Source of the DNA: Apibacter raozihei
Lineage (GTDB): Bacteria > Bacteroidota > Bacteroidia > Flavobacteriales > Weeksellaceae
NCBI RefSeq assembly: GCF_004014855.1
Contig: NZ_CP034930.1
Span: forward strand, 868,001 to 932,000
DNA length: 64,000 nt
Direction: 5' to 3'
Part shown: positions 51,315 to 60,251 of the stretch, one piece after another
Numbering within the stretch: the first letter of the stretch is position 1
Layout: each line of letters starts with the position of its first letter
Program-made: the position numbers and the translations under genes
Notes under the pieces: model-generated
Databases searched by the model: none
The model's input: only the letters and a program-made list of their open reading frames with translations
What the model was told of the DNA's origin: nothing

Positions 51315-51986
51315 ATGGAAACAGTTTACCTTCTTAATGAAAAATTAGAATTCCCTGAAACCTCATTAGCTCTGAAAAACGGTCTTCTTGCTATTGGCGG
51401 TGACCTATCCCCTGAAAGGGTATTACTAGCTTATAAATCCGGAATCTTTCCCTGGTTTAACTCCGATGAGATCATTCAATGGTGGGCTCCTGATCCCCGA
51501 TTTATTCTTTTCCCAAAAGAAATCAAAATATCTAAATCTACACGGAGATTACTTTCTAAAAATCATTTTCGCTTTACAGAAAATCTTTGTTTTGAAAAAG
51601 TAATTCGCCATTGTGCTTCTGTTAAAAGAGAAGGACAGGATGGTACATGGATTACAGAAGATATGATTGAAGCTTATATCCGATTACACAGATTAGGTAT
51701 TGCAAAAAGCTTGGAAGTCTGGGAAAATACTGATTTAGTCGGCGGTTTCTATGGTATTGATTTGGTTGACGTTTTTTGTGGGGAAAGTATGTTTTCATTA
51801 AAATCTAATGCCTCAAAATGTGGATTTACTTATTTTGCTGAAAAATATAAAGATCAATATAAAGTAATTGATTGTCAAATCTATTCCACCTATCTTGCTC
51901 AGCTGGGAGCCTGTGAAATATCATTAAAAACTTTTAAAAATTATCTGGATACCGACCGGGTTAAAAATTTGCATTTCAAAGAATAA
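51315..51986 (+). CDS. aat: Leucyl/phenylalanyl-tRNA-protein transferase
   Basis: Adds Leu or Phe from tRNA to proteins with N-terminal Arg or Lys, marking them for ClpAP by the N-end rule. 223 residues from the ATG at 51315; an in-frame GTG at 51303 lies inside the terminator stem and is rejected. Family blocks: NGLLAIGGDLSPERVLLAYKSGIFPWF (the central part), WWAPDPRFILFP, GTWIT, and SMFSLKSNASKCGFTYFAE. The start directly follows the DUF3127 terminator, leaving no room for a promoter between them. The TPR gene promoter lies within its 3' end. Confidence 0.94.
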   Translation: METVYLLNEKLEFPETSLALKNGLLAIGGDLSPERVLLAYKSGIFPWFNSDEIIQWWAPDPRFILFPKEIKISKSTRRLLSKNHFRFTENLCFEKVIRHCASVKREGQDGTWITEDMIEAYIRLHRLGIAKSLEVWENTDLVGGFYGIDLVDVFCGESMFSLKSNASKCGFTYFAEKYKDQYKVIDCQIYSTYLAQLGACEISLKTFKNYLDTDRVKNLHFKE

Positions 51987-51999
51987 ATGTCTATTTTTG
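51968..51999 (+). promoter_or_regulatory. Promoter of the TPR-ribH operon
   Basis: TTTG at 51968-51971, inside the end of aat, then 20 bases, then TATTTTTG at 51992-51999: full consensus. The ATG follows 25 bases later. Confidence 0.7.
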
Positions 52000-52024
52000 C
52001 TCGCTAAAATATAATCGGACAACC

Positions 52025-52738
52025 ATGTCAATTAAAAGAAATAAAAAAGAAGTTCACTCTACCACTAAAGATGTTTTAAACTCTGCAAATGAAATCGCAT
52101 CATCCGGTGAAAAATTTCTGGAAAAGTTTGCCAAACCTATCGGAATCATTTTCGGTGTAGTTATTATTGCTGTTTTAGGTTATGTACTTTATGATAATTA
52201 CGTGGTTACTCCTAAAAATATAGAAGCTTCAGATTTGATGGTTGATGCTGAAAACTTATATAATGAAGGCAAAACGGATCAAGCTTTAGGAGGTAAATCA
52301 AGTGGTATTTCCGGATTTGTTGATATCGGTGAAGAATATAAAAATACCAAAGCCGGAAAATTAGCTTATTTATATGCTGCGTCCACAGAATTTAAAAACG
52401 GAAACTATCAAAAAGCATTGGATCTTATTCAAAACTTTGATTCGTCAGACAAAGATTTGAAAGCAGTAAAATATGGTATTATGGGAGATGCTTATGCAGA
52501 ATTAAATAATACAACAGAGGCTTTAAACTATATGACCCAGGCAGCTAACGAAAGCTCTAATGCTGCTACTGCTTATCAGTTTAATAAAAAAGCCGGAATT
52601 TTAGCTATGTCGTTGAATCAAAATGAAAAGGCTTTAGAATTCTTTCAAACAATACACGACAAATATCCGGATGTTGATCAGTCCGGAGAAGTTGAAGCAT
52701 ATATAGAACGATTAAAATACGCAACAGGAAAACAATAA
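52025..52738 (+). CDS. Membrane-anchored TPR protein (YfgM-like)
   Basis: 237 residues. A charged N-terminus of about 37 residues precedes one membrane helix (about 38-58, PIGIIFGVVIIAVLGYVLY), after which a helical-repeat domain faces the periplasm, with at least three TPR-like units (for example AGKLAYLYAASTEFKNG and GDAYAELNNTTEALNYM). The layout resembles YfgM/ancillary SecYEG factors or Tol-Pal-associated TPR proteins. Its stop codon overlaps the ribH start by 1 base (TAATG), so the two are co-translated, though no shared role is known. Confidence 0.82.
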   Translation: MSIKRNKKEVHSTTKDVLNSANEIASSGEKFLEKFAKPIGIIFGVVIIAVLGYVLYDNYVVTPKNIEASDLMVDAENLYNEGKTDQALGGKSSGISGFVDIGEEYKNTKAGKLAYLYAASTEFKNGNYQKALDLIQNFDSSDKDLKAVKYGIMGDAYAELNNTTEALNYMTQAANESSNAATAYQFNKKAGILAMSLNQNEKALEFFQTIHDKYPDVDQSGEVEAYIERLKYATGKQ

Positions 52739-53220
52739 TGGCAACAACAAACTTATCCGCTTACGATAAAAAAATATTACCCAATGCCGAAACTTTTCGT
52801 TTCGGTATTGTTGTTTCTGACTGGAATTCAGAAGTAACTCATAATATGCATAAAGGTGCATTAGAGACACTTCTCGATTTAGGAGCCCGTGAAAAAAATG
52901 TAGAAACTATTTTTGTACCGGGTGCTGTAGAATTGGTGTACGGAGCCAGCCAGCTATGTAAAAAAAACAACTATGATGCTATCATTGTCATAGGGTGTGT
53001 GATTCGTGGTGAAACGGCCCATTTCGATTATGTATGTTCGAGTGTTACACAAGGAGTAACTCATTTAAATACACATACTGATACTCCAGTAGTATTTTGT
53101 GTTTTAACGGATGATCATCTTCAACAATCCTTAGACAGGAGTGGAGGAAAGCTAGGAAACAAAGGAATTGAAGCCGCAGTTGTAGCTGTACGAATGGCCG
53201 ATTTGAAAAGTAAAATTTAA
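52738..53220 (+). CDS. ribH: 6,7-dimethyl-8-ribityllumazine synthase
   Basis: Condenses the pyrimidinedione with dihydroxybutanone phosphate in riboflavin synthesis; usually forms a 60-mer or decamer. 160 residues. Substrate-binding VSDWNSEVT (about 27-35), the GAVELVYGA block (about 61-69), VIGCVIRGETAHFDYVC with the catalytic His (about 82-98), and PVVFCVLTDDHLQQ (about 120-133). No FMN riboswitch precedes it. Ends in a strong terminator. Confidence 0.96.
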   Translation: MATTNLSAYDKKILPNAETFRFGIVVSDWNSEVTHNMHKGALETLLDLGAREKNVETIFVPGAVELVYGASQLCKKNNYDAIIVIGCVIRGETAHFDYVCSSVTQGVTHLNTHTDTPVVFCVLTDDHLQQSLDRSGGKLGNKGIEAAVVAVRMADLKSKI

Positions 53221-53223
53221 AAA

Positions 53224-53257
53224 AAATAAGAGGAGAAACTAATTTCTCCTCTTATTT
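53224..53257. terminator. Bidirectional terminator of ribH
   Basis: A perfect 15-base-pair stem AAATAAGAGGAGAAA/TTTCTCCTCTTATTT with loop CTAA. The right arm overlaps the stop codon region of the convergent DUF2306 gene (53252), so that gene terminates within the same hairpin. Confidence 0.87.
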
Positions 53258-53875
53258 TTTTATTTTTATGATAATCTCAGCAATTATTCCGTTAATTCCA
53301 AAACCCAGCCAGGAAATTAGTCTGTATACATCCATAGGAGGTAAATCCCAACAGCTAAATATAATTACTTTCCATAATCGTAACGTTATAGCAGAAAGAG
53401 TCAATGCATAGCTCCTTATCATATAATTCTTATGGCTCTTTATGTTCCTTCTTTTTGCCAGTATAAAAGCTTTATAAGTTGTCCACCACCAGGCAACCGA
53501 AAGAGTTATAAATGCCAGAATGGAAATTAAACCACCATTTGCATAAAATGACATCACAAGTCCTGACGGAGCTGCAAATACCAGCACATCTATAATATAA
53601 ACATAACCTAAGTATCTATGAACACGCGGATATTTCCTTGTTAGGAAACCGGAAAACTGAGTAAACCCGGCAAATACCGATATAAAAGAAGTAAAAACAT
53701 GAATATAAAATGCTGTTTTCCAAATTTTAATATGCAAGTAATCTTGTTTGATACGTAAAAACCCAACATCCTGATCAAATGTAAAATATTGTACACTTAT
53801 TTTAAGTAGCAATATTGTATAGTAACCGAGTACAGCTAAACTTAATATTTTTATTACATTTGCAAAATAACGCAT
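53252..53875 (-). CDS. DUF2306 integral membrane protein
   Basis: 207 residues with about six hydrophobic segments. Histidines in helices (LHIKIWKTAFYIHVFTS and YPRVHRYLG, about 47-97) and KSHKNYMIRSYALTLSAITLRLWK (shortened here to its ends) match DUF2306, a predicted haem-binding-like membrane family. The R-x-H-R-x-x-G and H-x-x-x-M-x-R-x-Y motifs are conserved. Function unknown. Its promoter lies in the short gap opposite the YARHG lipoprotein gene; its stop lies in the ribH terminator. Confidence 0.8.
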   Translation of the reverse strand: MRYFANVIKILSLAVLGYYTILLLKISVQYFTFDQDVGFLRIKQDYLHIKIWKTAFYIHVFTSFISVFAGFTQFSGFLTRKYPRVHRYLGYVYIIDVLVFAAPSGLVMSFYANGGLISILAFITLSVAWWWTTYKAFILAKRRNIKSHKNYMIRSYALTLSAITLRLWKVIIFSCWDLPPMDVYRLISWLGFGINGIIAEIIIKIKK

Positions 53876-53904
53876 AAAAATGCTTGTTTAATAAAATTTT
53901 TACT

Positions 53905-54774
53905 ATGCAAAAGTACATATATATTCTCATTCCGTTTCTAATTTTATCATGTAATAAAAAATTGAACGAAGAAATTAATGATAAAAAGACTTCCGCTTAT
54001 AAAACAAATCCATCAGAAAAAAAAGATTCTATAATTAGTGAAGGAATCACCGGTCTTTGGTTCGGAAAATTTGATCTTTCGGAAAAAGAATTGAAAGCCC
54101 GGAAGGAAATCAATAACTTGGAGTCTGAAGATAGACCTCAACATTTGCAATCATTCACCTATATTAACCCTTCCACCGGTTATTGGGAAGTAAAACCACC
54201 AAATTCGTTAGCTATAGAAATTTATTCATTAAACAACGATAGTTCTTTTACCGGAAGATCTATTTGTGCGGGAAATATATATGAAATAGAAGGTAAATTT
54301 TCTAAATTAAGAGATCAATCCTATCATTTTCAAGGCAAGGAGATTGGAGAGGGCAATAACAAAGGAACTTTTGACTTCAAAATTTTTGAGGGTACTGCCA
54401 TTGGATATTGGATATCCGATTCAAATAAAAAGAAAACTTTCGGTTTAAGTTATATAAACTTTGTATATGATAAGAATGCAGGTCAGGATCAATTACTTAT
54501 AGAGACAAATCCGTCGGTATCACTATTAAATTCTTCACATATCGAAAACTTAAGGCGCCATGAGCTAAGAATAATCAGAAATACTATATTTGCACGTCAC
54601 GGAATGAGTTTTACATCTTCAGACCTAAGAAATTATTTTGAAAGTAAAGATTGGTATATCCCTCACACAAAAGATGTAAACAAAGATCTTACTCCTGTAG
54701 AAATAAAAAACATAGCTTTAATTAACCGGTACGAGGCTTATGCAGAAGATACGTTTCAAGAATTCGGAAGGTAG
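53905..54774 (+). CDS. Lipoprotein with C-terminal YARHG domain
   Basis: 289 residues from the ATG at 53905; a TTG at 53884 would add seven residues before an otherwise normal signal peptide. The lipobox ends at Cys near residue 16 (LILSC). The middle region is beta-rich (TGLWFGKFDLSEKEL). The C-terminal 75 residues form a YARHG domain: NLRRHELRIIRNTIFARHGMSF region with the F-A-R-H-G motif, then YFESKDWY and the helix ending NRYEAY. YARHG domains are extracellular in bacteria, with unknown ligand. It faces hemC convergently with 8 bases between stops. Confidence 0.85.
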   Translation: MQKYIYILIPFLILSCNKKLNEEINDKKTSAYKTNPSEKKDSIISEGITGLWFGKFDLSEKELKARKEINNLESEDRPQHLQSFTYINPSTGYWEVKPPNSLAIEIYSLNNDSSFTGRSICAGNIYEIEGKFSKLRDQSYHFQGKEIGEGNNKGTFDFKIFEGTAIGYWISDSNKKKTFGLSYINFVYDKNAGQDQLLIETNPSVSLLNSSHIENLRRHELRIIRNTIFARHGMSFTSSDLRNYFESKDWYIPHTKDVNKDLTPVEIKNIALINRYEAYAEDTFQEFGR

Positions 54775-54782
54775 TTTTTAAA

Positions 54783-55697
54783 CTATATATAACTCTTGAT
54801 TTCATCAATTATATCTTGAGCTCCTAATTCTTTTGCTTTATTTGCCATTATTTTACCGATAGAACTATAGCTTTGTATGGAAAATTCATCCTGAATAATT
54901 ACCTTTTTCTTTCCATCTAATGAAACGATTCCTCCCTGGAAAATCAATTGGTCATTTTTAATTTTAGCATGGGCTCCGATAGGTGCAGTACATCCTCCTT
55001 CCAATACATTCAGAAATTCTCTTTCAGCAGTAACACATTGTTGAGTTTCTTTATGATTGATTTTCTTGAGAATTTCGTTTACTGGAACATTATTTTCCAA
55101 AGATGTTATCCCAACAACTCCCTGTGCTGGAGCGGGAATTATAAAATCAAGCACTTCATAATCCATCTGTAAATCCAGTCGTTTAATTCCAGCTAAAGAA
55201 AATATAGTTCCATCAAAGTTTTCTGTTTCTAACTTAAGTAACCGGGTTTGCACATTTCCCCTGATATTACTAAATTTTACTTGTGGATAGGCTGCTTTCC
55301 AGAAAGCCCTACGTCGTAAACTTCCTGTACCGATATACAGATTTTCAAAGTTGCCTGCCTGAAGATTTTTCTTTGGGTTACGAATAAGGATATCCGATTC
55401 ATAATCGCGCTTTAAAACAGAAGATAATATAATGCCTTCCGGCAATAGGGTAGGAACATCTTTTAAGCTGTGAACCGCAATATCAATCTCATTATTTAAC
55501 AATGCTATATCTAAATCTCTGGTAAAGACTCCTACTACATTCATTTGATAAAGGGGCTGTGTCAGATTTTTATCCCCTAAGGAAGCGATAGGAATAATCT
55601 GTGTAGTATGTCCTAACTTATTTAATTGTTGTTCTACTTCCAGAGCCTGCCACATGGCCAAAGGGCTGTTGCGTGTACCTATGCGAATAAGATCCAT
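54783..55697 (-). CDS. hemC: Porphobilinogen deaminase
   Basis: Builds hydroxymethylbilane from four porphobilinogens in haem synthesis. 304 residues. IGTRNSPLAMWQ near the N-terminus, HSLKDVPT (about 81-88), GTGSLRRRAFW (about 125-135), IRGNVQTRL, and the dipyrromethane-cofactor Cys in EGGCTAPIGAHA (about 235-246). It follows hemA by 10 bases. hemD and hemE, which often come next, are not here: a convergent lipoprotein gene ends 8 bases away. Confidence 0.96.
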   Translation of the reverse strand: MDLIRIGTRNSPLAMWQALEVEQQLNKLGHTTQIIPIASLGDKNLTQPLYQMNVVGVFTRDLDIALLNNEIDIAVHSLKDVPTLLPEGIILSSVLKRDYESDILIRNPKKNLQAGNFENLYIGTGSLRRRAFWKAAYPQVKFSNIRGNVQTRLLKLETENFDGTIFSLAGIKRLDLQMDYEVLDFIIPAPAQGVVGITSLENNVPVNEILKKINHKETQQCVTAEREFLNVLEGGCTAPIGAHAKIKNDQLIFQGGIVSLDGKKKVIIQDEFSIQSYSSIGKIMANKAKELGAQDIIDEIKSYI

Positions 55698-55707
55698 GGT
55701 ATTATAT

Positions 55708-56958
55708 TTATTTTGAGACTTCCAACTGAAACATCTCTTTAAATAATCCTATGGTATCCTCCGCTTTTTCAGGATTTTTAATTAAGTAGTCAGCAAGCCT
55801 GTTAGTAATTTTTTGTACAATACGATCCGATAATTGTGTTTCTTCTTGTGACACATTAATCTGATCTTTTTTTAATGTTTTAATCTGATATTCCTTAATT
55901 CTGTCTAAATCTGATTTAAATGCATAAATTACAGGTACATACTTTCGGTTTTCAAACCATAAAATAAACTCTTCCTGCATTTCTCTTACAATACTTTCAG
56001 CCTTAGGTATTTCTTTATTACGAGCTTCCAATGTATGATTGATAGTTCGTGATAAATCATCTACATTTAAAAGAGTTACATGATCGTACTCTTTCAAATC
56101 CAACGATATATTTACTGGAACAGAAAGATCAATAAGCAAAACGGGGTTTTCGGAAATCAGATCTTTTTTGGTAATAACCGGCTGAGAAGCTCCTGTAGCA
56201 ACAATTACAATATCTGATTGATTAAGTTGTTCTTTCAGGCCTGAGTATTCTTTAACATTAAGATTTAAAGAGTCTGCAATATCTTTTGCTTTGGAAATTG
56301 TCCGGTTTATAAGAGTTACCTTTGGTTCTTTGATATGTTTTACCAGGTTTTCACACGTATTTCTGCCAATTTTACCCGTGCCAACCAGCGTAATATTTTT
56401 ATTGGAAAGATCATTGCAATTGTTCAGTATATAATGAACCGCAGCATACGACATAGAGGTAGCACCGTTGCTTATGGCTGTCGAACTTTTTATTTTTTTA
56501 GAAGTTTGTATCCCCGTATTGATAAGTCTTTCAAGAAAAGCATCCGTAGCCTGATATTTCTTAAATCTTTTAAACCATGTTTTTACCTGGGATATGATTT
56601 CAAAATCACCTAGAATCTGGCTTTCCAAACCTGCGGAAACTCTTAAGAAATGTGTTAAGGCATCATAACTATTGTAGATGTTTATATAAGAAGTAAACTC
56701 TTCAGAAGAAACACCAATTTCTTCACAAAATAGTTCTATCACTGAATTTATATCGCTAGTGTGAGTATAAAGCTCTGTACGATTACAAGTGGAAAGTATA
56801 AAAACTTTAGTATCCGTAACTTGTTTTATCTTTTCACAAAAAGATTCCACCAATTCAGGAAAAAAACTAAACTTTCCTCTTATTTTGGTATCAGCCTTTT
56901 CGTAACTTAAACTTACGCTGTAAAAACGATGGATTGTATCAGATGAAAACCTTTTCAT
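55708..56958 (-). CDS. hemA: Glutamyl-tRNA reductase
   Basis: Reduces glutamyl-tRNA to glutamate-1-semialdehyde, the first and regulated step of C5 haem synthesis. 416 residues. The catalytic Cys is in STCNRTELY (about residue 58), SQILGDFEIISQVK (about 115-128), the NADPH Rossmann VGTGKIGRNT near residue 188, and a C-terminal dimerisation helix. It is the first gene of hemA-hemC and diverges from an AraC-type regulator gene with a 168-base gap containing a minus-strand -7-like TAAATTTG at 56977-56970. Confidence 0.95.
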   Translation of the reverse strand: MKRFSSDTIHRFYSVSLSYEKADTKIRGKFSFFPELVESFCEKIKQVTDTKVFILSTCNRTELYTHTSDINSVIELFCEEIGVSSEEFTSYINIYNSYDALTHFLRVSAGLESQILGDFEIISQVKTWFKRFKKYQATDAFLERLINTGIQTSKKIKSSTAISNGATSMSYAAVHYILNNCNDLSNKNITLVGTGKIGRNTCENLVKHIKEPKVTLINRTISKAKDIADSLNLNVKEYSGLKEQLNQSDIVIVATGASQPVITKKDLISENPVLLIDLSVPVNISLDLKEYDHVTLLNVDDLSRTINHTLEARNKEIPKAESIVREMQEEFILWFENRKYVPVIYAFKSDLDRIKEYQIKTLKKDQINVSQEETQLSDRIVQKITNRLADYLIKNPEKAEDTIGLFKEMFQLEVSK

Positions 56959-57126
56959 AATTCGTGAAACAAATTTATCAATGTGAATACATAGAAAATA
57001 CCTGTTTTTATAAAAAAATACCTCTGAAAGTCGTATTTTTGAATTTTGGAATGATTCTAAATAGTAGTATAACTATGATAAAAATCATGAAACTCTAAAA
57101 TATAGTGTTTTTACAAAGAGTAGCAA

Positions 57127-57996
57127 ATGGATTTAAAAAATACCTTTAAAAGTAGAATACGAGAGAATAAAATTGGCAAAGATATTTATCTTGCACAGAT
57201 TGACAACTATACCATTTTTACCGATACCATATCCAAACCGGTGGGTAAAAGGTTCATACAATTTTATTTTTGCACCAAAGGAAGGGCTACCTTTCATTTT
57301 GAAAACAAAGATCAATATCTTATGAAAGAAGGATATTCTCTACTTCTTTTTAATTCTGAAATTGATATTCCCATAAATATTAGCCTGGCAAAAAAATCTA
57401 AATTGATCATTTTTGTTATCACCTTAAATAAAATGGAAGAAATATTTACGGGTTTCGAAGATAAATTACCTTTCCATGAATCACTAACCGCTCGAACTTT
57501 ATATAAAGAAAAACTTCTCAGCGTACCTGAAAAACTAATCATTACCCAATTGGAAAATTTCTCTCTGGACTCGGATTTTGAAAATATGTATCTTTCATTA
57601 AAACTTCATGAATTATTGCTACATTATTTCTCAGTTACAGATCCAATTACTGAAAAAAACAAAACGCTTAAGGATGAAAAATTTTTAGAACAACTTCAGG
57701 AAATAAAAGAACTATTACTGGAAAATATTACACATCCGCCCACCTTAAATGACCTTTCCTTACAGTTTAATTTAAGTGAATATAAGATTAAAGAAGGCTT
57801 TAAAAAATATTATGGAAAAACTCTATCCCATTTTCTTTTAGATACTAAAATGGAAATAGGAAAGGAAAAACTGGATTTAAAAGTAAAACAGGTGCAGGAA
57901 ATAGCTCACGATTTAGGCTATGAGAATCCCAGCCACTTCATTGAAGCATTTAAAAAAAAGTACGGAATTACACCCAAACAATGGATGATGAAATAA
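57127..57996 (+). CDS. AraC-family transcriptional regulator divergent from hemA
   Basis: 289 residues. The N-terminal 170 residues resemble a cupin-like sensor domain (FIQFYFCTKGRATFHF). The C-terminal 100 residues carry two helix-turn-helix motifs: PTLNDLSLQFNLSEYKIKEGFKK and VQEIAHDLGYENPSHFIEAFKKKYGITPKQW, each cut here to their middle. The AraC signature ends G-x-T-P-x-x-W. A -7 box TATTTTTG is at 57034-57041. Divergence from hemA-hemC suggests control of haem synthesis, possibly by iron or haem supply, which is inference from position. Confidence 0.9.
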   Translation: MDLKNTFKSRIRENKIGKDIYLAQIDNYTIFTDTISKPVGKRFIQFYFCTKGRATFHFENKDQYLMKEGYSLLLFNSEIDIPINISLAKKSKLIIFVITLNKMEEIFTGFEDKLPFHESLTARTLYKEKLLSVPEKLIITQLENFSLDSDFENMYLSLKLHELLLHYFSVTDPITEKNKTLKDEKFLEQLQEIKELLLENITHPPTLNDLSLQFNLSEYKIKEGFKKYYGKTLSHFLLDTKMEIGKEKLDLKVKQVQEIAHDLGYENPSHFIEAFKKKYGITPKQWMMK

Positions 57997-58133
57997 CAGA
58001 TAAATTGCTTGAGATTAAAATAATTAAATATTGATTTATAATCTACAAACCATTCTTGAGATTAAAATATTTTTTTTAAAGTTCTCCTTTTCCAAATGAT
58101 AATTTATTACTTTTAGCCGACAAAACTACTTAT

Positions 58134-58757
58134 ATGAAGCAAAAAGATAAAGTAAATTATATTATAACCGAATTAAACAGACTTTACCCTAACCCTGTAG
58201 CTCCCTTAGACTACCAAAATGTTTTTACACTATTAATTTCTGTTTTGCTGTCAGCTCAAACAACGGATAAAAAAGTTAACGAGGTTACTCCTGCTCTATA
58301 TAAAATTGCTCCCAATGCATTTAAAATGGCGGAATTGCCAGATTGGGAGATCAAAGAATATATAAAAGAAATAGGTTTATCCAATACCAAATCCAAAAAT
58401 GTACACAATCTTTCCCAGATATTAGTTCAAAAATATAACGGTGAAGTTCCTGAAAGCTTTGAAGAGCTGGAAGCCTTACCCGGCGTGGGACACAAAACAG
58501 CCTCAGTAGTCATGAGCCAGGGCTTTGGACATCCTGCCTTTCCGGTAGATACTCATATACACCGACTCATGAAACTATGGAAGCTCACTAAAGGCAAAAA
58601 TGTGGAAGAAACGGAAAAAGACGCCAAGAGATTATTTCCAAAAGAACTCTGGAATAAACTACACATTCAAATTATATATTATGGTAGAGAATATTCTCCT
58701 GCCCGCGGATGGAAAATTGAAAAAGATTTTATTACCAGACATATCTTAGAAAATTAA
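58134..58757 (+). CDS. nth: Endonuclease III-like DNA glycosylase lacking Fe-S cysteines
   Basis: Removes oxidised pyrimidines and nicks the abasic site in base excision repair. 207 residues. The helix-hairpin-helix reads LPGVGHKTAS (115-124) with the catalytic Lys121, and Asp139 is in FPVDTH. The C-terminus, where classical Nth carries a C-x6-C-x2-C-x5-C iron-sulfur cluster, reads YYGREYSPARGWKIEKD instead, and the whole protein has no cysteine. It is therefore a cluster-free Nth-type enzyme. It ends 34 bases before the DUF423 gene on the same strand. Confidence 0.9.
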   Translation: MKQKDKVNYIITELNRLYPNPVAPLDYQNVFTLLISVLLSAQTTDKKVNEVTPALYKIAPNAFKMAELPDWEIKEYIKEIGLSNTKSKNVHNLSQILVQKYNGEVPESFEELEALPGVGHKTASVVMSQGFGHPAFPVDTHIHRLMKLWKLTKGKNVEETEKDAKRLFPKELWNKLHIQIIYYGREYSPARGWKIEKDFITRHILEN

Positions 58758-58791
58758 TTTTTCTTATTTTTATACTTACATATAAAATTCA

Positions 58792-59175
58792 ATGAAAAAT
58801 ATCGTACTTATCTTTGGAGCCATCTACGGAATGACTTCTGTGATTTTGGGTGCATTCGGAGCCCATGCATTTAAAAAAATATTATCTCCTGACAGGATTG
58901 CCAGTTTTGAAACCGGTGTTAAATACCAGATGTATCATGCTCTGGCACTTTTACTAATAGGCTTTTCTCTTTCTTTTACTACGGGATTGGAAAAATGCGC
59001 CGGTTGGGGAATGATTGTCGGAACCTTCTTGTTTTCCGTTAGTATTTATTTCCTGTCATTTTCAGAATACTGGAATGTAAATCTTAAATTTTTGGGGCCT
59101 ATAACTCCATTGGGAGGACTTTTTATGATTGTAGGATGGGGTTGTTTATTATTTTATTTTATTAAAGGTAGATAG
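58792..59175 (+). CDS. DUF423 small membrane protein
   Basis: 127 residues with four hydrophobic helices. The N-terminal GAIYGMTSVILGAFGAHAFK (about 9-28, trimmed) and KYQMYHALALLLIG (about 44-57) are the family signatures, and the C-terminal GPITPLGGLFMIVGW is also typical. Function unknown. It is 34 bases downstream of nth and its 3' end overlaps the convergent GT9 gene by 27 bases, so there is no terminator between them. Confidence 0.9.
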   Translation: MKNIVLIFGAIYGMTSVILGAFGAHAFKKILSPDRIASFETGVKYQMYHALALLLIGFSLSFTTGLEKCAGWGMIVGTFLFSVSIYFLSFSEYWNVNLKFLGPITPLGGLFMIVGWGCLLFYFIKGR

Positions 59176-60231
59176 ATGCTCCTTTAAAAAAGGTCTGATT
59201 TTAAGAATGACAAATTCACTGGAGAGCATAAGATAAAACTTGGAAGAATCCTTACATAGTTCGCTGGGATAAAAATCTTCATAAAGTCCGGGCAAAAAAT
59301 CATGCAGATGAACACTTTGGTGCAAACTGGTGTTTTCGTAGCAAGCGACGTCTTTCCTGTAAACATATGGAGGATAAATAGTAAATGTAGGCTTTTGCAA
59401 CGCTTTTGCCGTGATTACGGAACGGCTGTCGTTACCAATAAAAAGAGTACAATTATCCATAAATGCCAGATACTCCCGTACAGATTTACCTACGGGCTGA
59501 ACAAAAACTTTGGTATTAGAATTAAGCAAGGATAATAATTCATTTACCTGCTTGTACTGTGAAGGCAAATAATTGAATAATAAATCGGCTCTGTAATTTG
59601 TCCAGAGATAATCAATTAATTTTGCCATGCTTCCCAGTGTCCAGGTATTGTGTTTATTTGAGCCGAAAATTCCAAGCATAATTACTGGCCGGGTAAATTT
59701 TATACCCGCATTCAGCATAATTTCCCTTGCTTCAGACCTTTCTTCATCCGTAAGATATATTTTCACCTGAGGGTCTATAGGCACGGTATGATCTTTTAGA
59801 AATTCTTCTAAAACAACCAATCGGTTTTCCAACAGGTTACAGGTCTGCATCAACGGCTCTGAGACAGGATGTATAACTGAATGGTAAAAAATATCGGTCG
59901 GGGGTTTATGAAAACCATATTTCTTTTTTGCCTTTGAAAAAAAAGTAGTAAACACACTTTTAAAATCAACAGACATATCAATAAGTATATCATATTTTTC
60001 ACTTCTTACCAGTCGTATGTATTTATACATAAACAAAAGTGAATAAATACGATTACTGTCCACTGCGATAATTCTATCAATTTGGGGGTTCTTTTGCAGA
60101 ACCCCCTTATATTTTCTGTAACACAGAAAATCTATTTTTATATCCGGATAGATTTTCTTCAGATTATTAGCCACAACGGTAGAAATAAGTACATCACCGA
60201 TAGAACTATATTGTATAATTAATGCTTTCAC
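59149..60231 (-). CDS. GT9-family (heptosyltransferase-type) glycosyltransferase
   Basis: 360 residues, cytosolic, GT-B fold. The N-terminus KALIIQYSSIGDVLISTVVANNL is the GT9 start with the acceptor loop, and the C-terminal half has the nucleotide-sugar site around LGIFGSNKHNTWTLGSMAKLI and LFIGNDSRSVITAKALQKPT (the D-S-x-x-x region). Such enzymes add heptose or other sugars to the lipopolysaccharide core. It follows dapD by 20 bases on the same strand and overlaps the DUF423 gene tail. Donor sugar unknown. Confidence 0.88.
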   Translation of the reverse strand: MKALIIQYSSIGDVLISTVVANNLKKIYPDIKIDFLCYRKYKGVLQKNPQIDRIIAVDSNRIYSLLFMYKYIRLVRSEKYDILIDMSVDFKSVFTTFFSKAKKKYGFHKPPTDIFYHSVIHPVSEPLMQTCNLLENRLVVLEEFLKDHTVPIDPQVKIYLTDEERSEAREIMLNAGIKFTRPVIMLGIFGSNKHNTWTLGSMAKLIDYLWTNYRADLLFNYLPSQYKQVNELLSLLNSNTKVFVQPVGKSVREYLAFMDNCTLFIGNDSRSVITAKALQKPTFTIYPPYVYRKDVACYENTSLHQSVHLHDFLPGLYEDFYPSELCKDSSKFYLMLSSEFVILKIRPFLKEHLSTFNKIK

Positions 60232-60251
60232 ATCTATCCTTTTAGTTGTTT

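Noticed and set aside
52000-52740. FMN riboswitch controlling ribH
   Set aside because: ribH is the second gene of an operon and the leader before the TPR gene is only about 20 bases.
56335-56613. Plus-strand open frame inside hemA
   Set aside because: It is antisense to conserved coding sequence and shows no known motif.
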